Below are positions 18,410 through 25,048 of a stretch of 64,000 nucleotides of DNA, in pieces. The translations under genes and the position numbers were made by a program. The notes under the pieces were generated by a model. That model was not told where the DNA came from. It saw nothing but the letters and a program-made list of their open reading frames with translations, and did not search any database. The stretch is from Myroides sp. JBRI-B21084 (GTDB lineage: Bacteria; Bacteroidota; Bacteroidia; Flavobacteriales; Flavobacteriaceae). Where the stretch lies: contig NZ_CP120653.1 in the NCBI RefSeq assembly GCF_030545015.1, forward strand, positions 496,001 to 560,000. The letters run 5' to 3'. Every line of letters starts with the position of its first letter. Position 1 is the first letter of the stretch.

Positions 18410-18426
18410 ACTGCGAAAATTTTTAG

Positions 18427-18434
18427 CAAAATTA
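18427..18434 (-). promoter_or_regulatory. Candidate -7 element for queD-lpxH
   Basis: TAATTTTG on the minus strand, 17 bases before the queD ATG. It is divergent from the promoter of the lipoprotein gene. Confidence 0.45.
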
Positions 18435-18452
18435 CTAATTTAAAATTTAATG

Positions 18453-18460
18453 TATATTTG
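18453..18460 (+). promoter_or_regulatory. Candidate -7 element for the lipoprotein gene at 18482
   Basis: TATATTTG matches TAnnTTTG, 21 bases before the ATG. Confidence 0.45.
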
Positions 18461-18481
18461 AAGTAACAATAAAACATTTGT

Positions 18482-19030
18482 ATGAAGAAATTTTTTACAC
18501 TATTATCGCTTTTATTTCTATTGAACGCATGCGGTTTAGTTAGTATCGGAGGACTTTCAGATGATTTTGATAAACTTACCGATGAACAAAAAGCAATGGT
18601 AACATCGTTTAAGGCTAACCAACCAACAGATAAAAATAAAATTTATGTTATAAATGCTGTTGAGTTGCGAACCGAACTTAAAAAATATCCGAAAGCTTTG
18701 GTTTATACATTTGCAAATGGTTGTTCTTCGGAATTTTGCAAACCTTTATATATTTATGAAAATTGGGCTAAACAAAATAATCATCAACTTTTCTTGGTGA
18801 TGACCAGTTATTTTAATGTAGATTATACGTTACGAGAAAGTTTCGATTCTCAATTATTTGTAATGGACAGTAATTATTTTGGAAAAAAACTTGCCAGAAG
18901 ATATGTTGGATATTTTAAGAATGAATTGAAAGGTTTAAAATATAATGCAAAAGAAGATTGGAGTGGTAGTTTATACTTTTTTGAAAATGGCGAGTTTGTG
19001 AAGAACTTACGAGAATTGCCAAAGAATTAA
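18482..19030 (+). CDS. Lipoprotein of unknown function, possibly thioredoxin-fold
   Basis: 182 residues. The signal peptide ends in a lipobox LNAC (Cys17). The mature part has an ALVYTFANGCSSEFCKP segment (two Cys four residues apart) followed by alternating strands and helices, and a late GSLYFFENGEF strand. This suggests a thioredoxin-like fold, but there is no CxxC, so redox activity is doubtful. I do not recognise the family. It is a single gene with its own promoter-like element and terminator. Confidence 0.8.
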   Translation: MKKFFTLLSLLFLLNACGLVSIGGLSDDFDKLTDEQKAMVTSFKANQPTDKNKIYVINAVELRTELKKYPKALVYTFANGCSSEFCKPLYIYENWAKQNNHQLFLVMTSYFNVDYTLRESFDSQLFVMDSNYFGKKLARRYVGYFKNELKGLKYNAKEDWSGSLYFFENGEFVKNLRELPKN

Positions 19031-19090
19031 AAAAAGTATTAAATATGGTTATAACATTTTTTATGTTTTTAAAATTTAAATTAAACAATT

Positions 19091-19119
19091 AAAGCCTGAA
19101 AAAAATTTCAGGCTTTTTT
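19091..19119 (+). terminator. Terminator after the lipoprotein gene
   Basis: An 11-base stem (19091-19101 with 19106-19116) and a run of T. The rest of 19031-19216 shows no gene. Confidence 0.85.
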
Positions 19120-19216
19120 ATTATTACATTTTATTACTATTTATCTCATAATAAGTATTATTAAAAGATTAATTGTTTGAAAGAAGTCTATTTATAGGTC
19201 TCTTTTTTATATTAAA

Positions 19217-19978
19217 TTACATCCCCTTAAAAGCATTCAGAGCTTTTACAGTAAAATCAGACAAAACCAATTTGCCCGAAATAGCTGCGCGTTCTTTTAA
19301 AAGCGTATCCCAATTTTCGGTTCCTTCCCACAAAACTTTTTTCATTTCATGTAAAGCTTCGGGGTTATAATTGCTTAATTTTTCAGCAAATTTTTCCAAG
19401 GCTTCGTCCATTTGTGGTGCATCGTCAAACAAGTGAGTAAACAATTTGTTGTTAAATGCCCATTCGGCACTTTTCCAGTTTTCAGCATCAAGTGTCATTT
19501 CTGCCAAAGCAGGTTTGCCAATTTTGCGACTAACGGCAGGTTCAATTACAAACGGACCAATTCCAATAGCAAGTTCCGATAGTTTTATTAACGCATTTTT
19601 TGTGGCAAACGTATAATCGCAAGCAGCTGCCAAACCAACACCACCTCCAACTGTTTTTCCCTGAATACGACCAATAATTATTTTGTTCGATGTTCGCATG
19701 GCGTTAATAACATTAGCAAAACCGCTAAAAAATTGCTTGCCTTGTTCTAAATTAGTAATACTTAAAAGCTCGTCAAACGAGGCGCCTGCACAAAAAGCTT
19801 TTTCACCTGCACTTTTTAAAACAATTAAATGCACTTCTTTATTTGTATTTAACACAGTTATAGCATTAGTTAAATCGGCTAATTGCGTGCTTGGGAATGA
19901 ATTACTCGCCGGATGATAAAATTCAACGCAGGCAATATGTTCATTAATAGTAGTTGTAACGTATGAAGTTGATTCCAT
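19217..19978 (-). CDS. Enoyl-CoA hydratase/isomerase (crotonase) family protein
   Basis: 253 residues, normal for the family. The oxyanion-hole motif AFCAGASFDEL and the GGGVGLAAACD helix are present. The first catalytic Glu of classical hydratases (GGG.E in that helix) is Gly here, while a Glu is present in SELAIGIGP. This pattern occurs in several crotonases with other activities, so the substrate is open; fatty-acid, phenylacetate or amino-acid degradation are options. It stands alone and shares a divergent promoter region with the next gene. Confidence 0.85.
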   Translation of the reverse strand: MESTSYVTTTINEHIACVEFYHPASNSFPSTQLADLTNAITVLNTNKEVHLIVLKSAGEKAFCAGASFDELLSITNLEQGKQFFSGFANVINAMRTSNKIIIGRIQGKTVGGGVGLAAACDYTFATKNALIKLSELAIGIGPFVIEPAVSRKIGKPALAEMTLDAENWKSAEWAFNNKLFTHLFDDAPQMDEALEKFAEKLSNYNPEALHEMKKVLWEGTENWDTLLKERAAISGKLVLSDFTVKALNAFKGM

Positions 19979-19999
19979 TTAAAAATTAGTTTGTGATTA

Positions 20000-20007
20000 C
20001 AAATATA
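20000..20007 (-). promoter_or_regulatory. Candidate -7 element for the crotonase gene
   Basis: TATATTTG on the minus strand, about 21 bases before the ATG at 19978. Confidence 0.45.
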
Positions 20008-20022
20008 AACCATGTTGGTAAT

Positions 20023-20055
20023 TTGTTATTTATTTTTGATAAATATGTACATTTG
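20023..20055 (+). promoter_or_regulatory. Promoter for the secreted repeat-protein gene
   Basis: TTG at 20023-20025, a 22-base spacer and TACATTTG at 20048-20055 fit the Bacteroidota TTG/TAnnTTTG pattern. It supports the ATG at 20077 over the earlier in-frame start at 19993, which lies upstream of this promoter. Confidence 0.55.
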
Positions 20056-20076
20056 CAACGTTTTAAAAAGGAAAAA

Positions 20077-21639
20077 ATGTTGAAATATCTTGTAACTTTA
20101 GTTTGTTTACCTGTTGTGGCTACTGCCCAACAAGCAAATGTGGAGTATTATGCCGCACCTTATTTGCAAATTGAAGATGTACAGAAAAAGGCTGTAACCG
20201 ATACAAATGATTTTGGATACAATATAATGATTCATCCTGAAAACCAATTTCTTAAAGAAGGTTTTTATATGTGGGTAGATGATCAATGGTACGAAATTTT
20301 AAACAGTAACGAACTTTTTTCAACACAACAAAATCATAAAACATTGTTCACTATTTCAAAAGATAATAAAAATCCTTTGAAAATAAAAGATGTGAACGAT
20401 GTGGTTTATTTGTTTCCTATTGAAGCTTTAAACAGTTACATTGTTTCTTGGAACGATTTTACTACACTTGCGCAAACTATAGAAAAACGCGATTTAATTA
20501 CCTATACAAAACCTGCACCAATTGTTGAACCTAAAACGCCTGTTGTTTTAGATGTAGTTGAAATTGTTGAGGTTCCAAAAAGTGAATTGCCTGTAACAAC
20601 TACTAATGTTGATGAAGCTATCCAATTACCAAAATTAACTACCAATGAACCTGTTTTGGTTTCAAGTGAAAATCCACAATCGGTTTTGTTAGATGTAATG
20701 GAAGTGGTTGAAGTTGTTAAAAGAGAAGAAGTTCCGTTTGTTCCTTCTTCAAACAATCAAGAGGCAACAAATAATGAAATTACTACAACCGAGGAAGTTG
20801 CCGCAGTAATAGCTAAAGTTGATGAAAAAAATGTAGAGCAAACTGCCACAGTTACACCTGCTGCGCAAACACTTATTATACCAAACCCAAGTAATGATTA
20901 CGAAATAGCTGTTAACGAAGGTTTTGATGGTACTGTAACAGAATGGGTTGAAATGATTGATGCCAAGGGTGGGAAAACAGCATATGAACAAGCAGTAGAA
21001 AAAGGCTTTAAGGGAACTGAAAAAGAATGGATGAACATGCTTTGGGGGCGACAAGTTGATGTTGAAACAGCAAAACGTGACAGAACAACTGCTATTGTTG
21101 CAGAATGGATACAATCATTGCAAACATCAAACGGAAATTCGCCTTACGAAATGGCATTAAAACATGGCTTTTATGGTACTTTTACCGAATGGGTAGAATC
21201 GGTAATTGGCACCGATGGAGAAAAAGCGTATGAACATGCCCAAACAAAAGGCTTTACCGGTACGTATAAAGAATGGATAGAGGAACAATTAAATCAATCT
21301 AATCAAGAAGTGCTTCGTAAAGAGCAATTGTCTAAAACACAAATGTTTGTTGCGCCAAATTTATTGTTGCCCGTTACAACTGCAGTTACAGAACCTTTAA
21401 CTTTTGATTTGTTTGATTATTACAACCAATTTTATGGTTCGGCAGTTATTACAAGTTCGGGCAGTGCAAACAATCAATTAATTATAAAACCAACCGATTT
21501 AGAGTATCAAATCACATGGTTTGAAAAAGATAAAATACAAATTGTAGCTTTAACAAAAGAAGGTGTTTTAAAGTACCTACCAATTGAGGGTACAACAAAC
21601 AGCAATACTAAAATTAATGTTCGCTATATTTTAAAATAG
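20077..21639 (+). CDS. Secreted protein with four GF-GT-EW repeats, function unknown
   Basis: 520 residues from ATG 20077, chosen because of the preceding AAAAAGG, the promoter position and the signal peptide (about 19 residues ending TAQ). Residues about 20-140 look like a folded domain (FYMWVDDQWYEIL). Residues 145-265 are low-complexity, with VVEIVEV and VMEVVEV echoes. Residues about 275-405 hold four repeats of the form YE.A...GF.GT..EW. A beta-rich C-terminal domain ends at 520. Repeats of this kind are common in phage-tail and surface proteins, often near collagen-like segments, but no collagen repeat or sorting domain is seen here. I do not recognise the family. Confidence 0.8.
   Translation: MLKYLVTLVCLPVVATAQQANVEYYAAPYLQIEDVQKKAVTDTNDFGYNIMIHPENQFLKEGFYMWVDDQWYEILNSNELFSTQQNHKTLFTISKDNKNPLKIKDVNDVVYLFPIEALNSYIVSWNDFTTLAQTIEKRDLITYTKPAPIVEPKTPVVLDVVEIVEVPKSELPVTTTNVDEAIQLPKLTTNEPVLVSSENPQSVLLDVMEVVEVVKREEVPFVPSSNNQEATNNEITTTEEVAAVIAKVDEKNVEQTATVTPAAQTLIIPNPSNDYEIAVNEGFDGTVTEWVEMIDAKGGKTAYEQAVEKGFKGTEKEWMNMLWGRQVDVETAKRDRTTAIVAEWIQSLQTSNGNSPYEMALKHGFYGTFTEWVESVIGTDGEKAYEHAQTKGFTGTYKEWIEEQLNQSNQEVLRKEQLSKTQMFVAPNLLLPVTTAVTEPLTFDLFDYYNQFYGSAVITSSGSANNQLIIKPTDLEYQITWFEKDKIQIVALTKEGVLKYLPIEGTTNSNTKINVRYILK
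20887..21295 (+). repeat. Four YE.A...GF.GT..EW protein repeats
   Basis: The repeats begin at about 20896, 20980, 21148 and 21232 and read YEIAVNEGFDGT, YEQAVEKGFKGT, YEMALKHGFYGT and YEHAQTKGFTGT, each followed after two residues by EW. They form two pairs, each with an inner spacing of about 84 bases (28 residues) and about 252 bases apart, so the pair itself was probably duplicated. Confidence 0.85.
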
Positions 21640-21642
21640 TTT

Positions 21643-22227
21643 TTATTGATTTTCGTGCATTGCTTTGTAATACGCAGCTCTACTTAAGGGCTCGTATTCA
21701 TTGGTTTCGCCCAATAAAACCAAGTTGTTGTTGGCAGCTTTTCTAAAGCTGTAATGTGCCAAATTGCCTGTACGCGTGCAAACGGCATGTACTTTGGTAA
21801 CGTATTCGGCAGTTGCCATTAAAGCAGGCATGGGGCCAAAAGGTTGTCCTTTAAAATCCATATCTAAGCCGGCAACAATTACACGTATGCCTGCATTAGC
21901 TAAATCATTACAAACGGTAACAATCTCATCGTCAAAAAACTGTGCTTCATCAATGCCAATAACATCGCAACCATCTGCCAACAATCTAATATTTGCAGCG
22001 GCTGGCACTGGTGTAGAACGTATTTCGTTGCCTTGGTGTGATACCACAAACTCTTCGTCGTAACGAGTATCTATAGTTGGTTTAAAAATTTCCACACGTT
22101 GTTTAGCAAATTGTGCACGACGTAAACGACGGATTAATTCTTCGGTTTTTCCCGAAAACATCGATCCGCAAATTACTTCAATCCACCCGAATTGTTCTTT
22201 ATGATTTACCGTATTTTCAAGAAACAT
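21643..22227 (-). CDS. tdk: Thymidine kinase (type II)
   Basis: 194 residues. The P-loop [10 protein letters not shown] is at 22-31, then the DEAQFF Walker B-like motif and the C-terminal [12 protein letters not shown] segment. It phosphorylates thymidine for dTMP salvage. The structural zinc site of E. coli-type enzymes is largely missing: the CxxC becomes CTRT and the late Cys becomes Ser. Its stop lies 3 bases from that of the convergent repeat-protein gene. A TATATTTG -7 element lies upstream. Confidence 0.92.
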   Translation of the reverse strand: MFLENTVNHKEQFGWIEVICGSMFSGKTEELIRRLRRAQFAKQRVEIFKPTIDTRYDEEFVVSHQGNEIRSTPVPAAANIRLLADGCDVIGIDEAQFFDDEIVTVCNDLANAGIRVIVAGLDMDFKGQPFGPMPALMATAEYVTKVHAVCTRTGNLAHYSFRKAANNNLVLLGETNEYEPLSRAAYYKAMHENQ

Positions 22228-22232
22228 TTTAG

Positions 22233-22240
22233 CAAATATA
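22233..22240 (-). promoter_or_regulatory. Candidate -7 element for tdk
   Basis: TATATTTG on the minus strand, 5 bases before the ATG of the annotated tdk start. Transcription from here would make an almost leaderless mRNA, or tdk starts at a later codon. Confidence 0.35.
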
Positions 22241-22317
22241 AGTTGATTAAAACAGTTTTTTCTGTTACTTTGTATCTTGCAAATTTATCAAAAAATAATT
22301 GGTAAAAATTTAAAGTT

Positions 22318-23157
22318 ATGAAGAAAATCATCGAATCAGATTTAATTAGTATTGCACACCGAATTTTAAAATTAAACGACAAATCAGATATTGCTACGTT
22401 GCTAAAAGAAACGCAATTATTGCATCAAAAGCTGGTATTGTTGCAGTTTTACGAAGAGAATAAGTTTAGATTAGATGCACAAATTACACCTGAAAAATTG
22501 GTTGAGCTAGCAGATGATATTAATACAAACAATACTTTTGAAGCTAACAACATACAACCTAATTTTTCTGAAGAATTGCTTGAAGAAACAATTGTATCTA
22601 CCCAAAATATACTAGAAGATACTGTTAAGGTTGATGATATTTTAACACCTGAACCCATTGTTGTTGCTGATTTAGAGGTTGAACTTGAAACTGAACCTGT
22701 TGATTTTGAAGATGAAATAGCCGAATTACCAACCGAACCCACTACTTTGGAGATTGATCCGGTTTATTCTATTTCACATAACGAATTGTTTAACGCCAAC
22801 GAAGAAGAAATTGCTAAAGATGAAAGTTTTACTGTTCCTCAGCATTTTGTAACCAACCAAACTGCTGTTCAAATAACTGAAAATTATCATCAAATACCTG
22901 TAAATAAATCAATTAACGATGCGTTTGCGAATAAAATTTCTATAAGTTTAAACGACCGTATCGCCTTTGAAAAAAACTTATTTAATGGTAATAGCGATGA
23001 TTTAAATAGAGTAATTTCTCAGCTAAATACCATAGAAACGTACCAAGAAGCTAAAGATTTTATTGATGATTTAGTAAAACCCGAATTTAATAACTGGAAA
23101 GGCAAAGAAGACTACGAAAACCGTTTTATGCAATTAGTTGAAATGCGTTTTTTGTAA
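22318..23157 (+). CDS. Flavobacterial protein of unknown function, upstream of rsmI
   Basis: 279 residues. Residues 1-60 form a helical region (LISIAHRILKLNDKSDIATLLKETQLLHQKL in part). Residues 75-175 are very acidic and probably disordered. Residues 195-279 form a conserved-looking helical domain with NDRIAFEKNLF and a KGKEDYENRFMQLVE end. There is no signal peptide or membrane helix, so it should be cytoplasmic. I recognise the type as a conserved hypothetical next to rsmI in flavobacteria, but no function is known to me. The spacing to rsmI is 25 bases. Confidence 0.8.
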   Translation: MKKIIESDLISIAHRILKLNDKSDIATLLKETQLLHQKLVLLQFYEENKFRLDAQITPEKLVELADDINTNNTFEANNIQPNFSEELLEETIVSTQNILEDTVKVDDILTPEPIVVADLEVELETEPVDFEDEIAELPTEPTTLEIDPVYSISHNELFNANEEEIAKDESFTVPQHFVTNQTAVQITENYHQIPVNKSINDAFANKISISLNDRIAFEKNLFNGNSDDLNRVISQLNTIETYQEAKDFIDDLVKPEFNNWKGKEDYENRFMQLVEMRFL

Positions 23158-23182
23158 TTTATAATTAAAGAACAACTTAAAA

Positions 23183-23878
23183 ATGAGTAAATTATTCATT
23201 GTGCCTACACCAATTGGCAATTTAGATGATATGACTTTTAGAGCCATTAAAGTTTTAAAAGAGGTAGATTTAATTTTGGCCGAAGATACACGTACAAGTA
23301 GTAAATTGTTAAAGCATTTTGAAATAGGTACCCCTATGCACAGTCATCACATGCATAACGAACACCAAACGGTTGAAAATGCAGTGCAAAAATTAAAAAA
23401 CGGACAAACAATTGCCTTGATTTCCGACGCTGGTACGCCAGCTATTTCAGATCCTGGTTTTTTACTAACACGTGCTTGTGTAGAAAACGATATACCAGTT
23501 GAGTGTTTGCCTGGTGCAACGGCTTTTGTGCCTGCATTAGTAAACAGTGGTTTGCCTAACGACAAGTTTGTTTTTGAAGGTTTTTTACCTGATAAAAAAG
23601 GCCGACAAACTAGATTTTTAATATTAGCCGAAGAAACTAGAACCATGATTTTATATGTTTCGCCGCATAAATTGGTTAAAACTTTGGTCGATTTTGAAAC
23701 GTATTTTGGCAAAGAACGCCAAGTTTCAGTATCTCGTGAATTATCAAAATTACACGAAGAAACCGTTCGTGGTACTGTTACCGAAGTTTTGAAACATTTT
23801 GAAACGAAAACCCCAAAAGGCGAAATTGTAGTTATAGTTGCAGGTAAACAAAAAGAAAAAAAACATAAAAATGAGTAG
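23183..23878 (+). CDS. rsmI: 16S rRNA 2'-O-methyltransferase RsmI
   Basis: 231 residues. It begins LFIVPTPIGNLDD and has LILAEDTRTSSKLL, ISDAGTPAISDPGF, LPGATAFVPAL and FVFEGFLP, all typical of the tetrapyrrole-methylase-fold RsmI/YraL family. It methylates the ribose of C1402 in 16S rRNA using S-adenosylmethionine. Its last 8 bases overlap the start of the OsmC-family gene, so translation is probably coupled. Confidence 0.95.
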   Translation: MSKLFIVPTPIGNLDDMTFRAIKVLKEVDLILAEDTRTSSKLLKHFEIGTPMHSHHMHNEHQTVENAVQKLKNGQTIALISDAGTPAISDPGFLLTRACVENDIPVECLPGATAFVPALVNSGLPNDKFVFEGFLPDKKGRQTRFLILAEETRTMILYVSPHKLVKTLVDFETYFGKERQVSVSRELSKLHEETVRGTVTEVLKHFETKTPKGEIVVIVAGKQKEKKHKNE

Positions 23879-24296
23879 TCACCTTATTACCACCACTTGG
23901 AAAGGAAACATGCAGTTTGAATCTACAAACCCGGGTGGTTCCTTGTTAATTGATACAGCCGAAGAGGGCGGAGGTTCCAATAACGGGTTGCGCCCTAAAG
24001 CTTTAATGCTTTCAGCATTGGCAGGTTGTTCTGGATTAGATGTTGCATCGCTAATAAAAAAAATGCGATTAGATGTGGATGATTTTAAAATTGAAACCGA
24101 AGGTTTTTTAACCGATACCGAACCACAAGTTTATGATAAAATTTTAGTAACGTATCATTTTTACGGAACCAATTTAAATAACGATAAATTAAGCCGCGCT
24201 GTTGATTTATCTGTTGAAAAATATTGCGGGGTTATGCACATGTTTCGCAGTTTTGCAGATGTGCAAATAAAAGTGGTTTTTCACAATAAAGAATAA
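23871..24296 (+). CDS. OsmC family protein
   Basis: 141 residues from ATG 23871, which overlaps the rsmI stop region by 8 bases; an earlier in-frame start at 23838 would add a Lys-rich tail unlike the family. The GLRPKALMLSALAGCSGLDVASLI segment carries the first conserved Cys, and EKYCGVMHMF the second Cys of the OsmC/Ohr peroxidase fold. Both Cys are present, so a peroxide-reducing role is possible. It is probably cotranscribed with rsmI. Confidence 0.88.
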   Translation: MSSHLITTTWKGNMQFESTNPGGSLLIDTAEEGGGSNNGLRPKALMLSALAGCSGLDVASLIKKMRLDVDDFKIETEGFLTDTEPQVYDKILVTYHFYGTNLNNDKLSRAVDLSVEKYCGVMHMFRSFADVQIKVVFHNKE

Positions 24297-24335
24297 TAAA
24301 AAAGAGGGCAATAGAAAAATTCTATTTGCCCTCTC
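24295..24335 (-). terminator. Terminator facing the tRNA-Arg transcript
   Basis: A long stem (24303-24316 with 24321-24335, one extra base in one arm) with an AT-rich tip. The T run is on the minus strand, so it best fits the end of the yqeY/tRNA-Arg transcript. It may also stop the OsmC-family gene. Confidence 0.7.
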
Positions 24336-24417
24336 TTATTAACCAAAAAAAACACTTATGAGCCACAAATGTACATAATGTTTTTAAATAATAAGTTAAT
24401 GTAGATTAATTTTTTAG

Positions 24418-24489
24418 TGTCCTCGGCGGGATTCGAACCCACATCATCAGAACCGGAATCTGACATTCTATCCTTTGAACTACGAAGAC
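24418..24489 (-). tRNA. tRNA-Arg (anticodon CCG)
   Basis: 72 bases that fold as a full cloverleaf: acceptor GTCTTCG with CGAGGAC, D arm GTTC/GAAT, anticodon stem TCAGA/TCTGA with loop TTCCGGT (anticodon CCG, codon CGG), a 4-base variable loop and T arm GTGGG/CCCGC around TTCGAAT. The discriminator is A and CCA is not encoded. It starts 16 bases after the YqeY stop and is probably transcribed with that gene. Confidence 0.95.
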
Positions 24490-24505
24490 AAGCTATCGTA
24501 AAAAT

Positions 24506-24955
24506 CTAGGCTGTTAGAAGTTTTTTAACAATGGTAGAAATGGTTTTTCCATCAGCCGACCCTGCTAATTTAGCATTTGCTAAGCCCATTACTTGGCCCA
24601 TTGAAGCCATGCCTACAAAGTTTCCTTCGGTGATAATGCTTTTAATAACACTTTCTACTTCAGCTTCGGATAACTGTGCTGGTAAAAATTGTTCAATTAC
24701 AGCAGCTTGCGCCAATTCTGGTTCGGCTAAATCATTTCTTCCTTGTTCAACAAAAATAGCAGCTGCGTCTTTACGTTGCTTTACTAATTTTTGTAATAAT
24801 TTTATTTCATCTGCTTCTGTTAAAGCGGCATCGGCACCTGATGTTTGTGCTAGTAAAATTTCCGATTTAATAGCGCGTAACGATTCTAAAGCAACCTGAT
24901 CTTTTGCTTTCATAGCTTCTTTTAAAGCTGTAGTTATGTTTGCTTGTAAACTCAT
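24506..24955 (-). CDS. GatB/YqeY domain protein
   Basis: 149 residues from the ATG at 24955, where the family normally begins (MSLQANITTALKEAMKAKD); an upstream in-frame start adds residues with no family match. Mostly helical, with RKDAAAIFVEQGRNDLAEPE, EQFLPAQLSE and a GxADGKTIS..VKKLL end, as in YqeY proteins related to the tail of GatB. The role is uncertain; a link to tRNA-dependent amidotransferase or tRNA binding is suggested from the shared fold. It follows ftsZ, as is common in flavobacteria, but has its own promoter-like element. Confidence 0.9.
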   Translation of the reverse strand: MSLQANITTALKEAMKAKDQVALESLRAIKSEILLAQTSGADAALTEADEIKLLQKLVKQRKDAAAIFVEQGRNDLAEPELAQAAVIEQFLPAQLSEAEVESVIKSIITEGNFVGMASMGQVMGLANAKLAGSADGKTISTIVKKLLTA

Positions 24956-24977
24956 TTTTAATACTTTTTTATAGATA

Positions 24978-24985
24978 CAAATATA
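24978..24985 (-). promoter_or_regulatory. Candidate -7 element for yqeY and tRNA-Arg
   Basis: TATATTTG on the minus strand, 22 bases before the YqeY ATG and after the ftsZ terminator. Confidence 0.5.
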
Positions 24986-24986
24986 A

Positions 24987-25025
24987 TGAAAAATAAACCT
25001 CAAAAAGCCGATGCCTTTTGAGGTT
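24987..25025 (-). terminator. Terminator at the end of the dcw cluster (after ftsZ)
   Basis: A perfect 10-base stem (25025-25016 with 25005-24996) with a 10-base loop is followed on the minus strand by a T-rich tail. Confidence 0.75.
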
Positions 25026-25048
25026 AGGTAAATATAATCCTAATTAAC

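Noticed and set aside
18410..18481. preQ1 riboswitch before queD
   Set aside because: The leader after the -7 element is too short and shows no such structure.
20749..21114. 121-codon frame antisense to the repeat-protein gene
   Set aside because: It exists only because the sense strand has a biased codon pattern; Phe/Cys-rich and without motifs.
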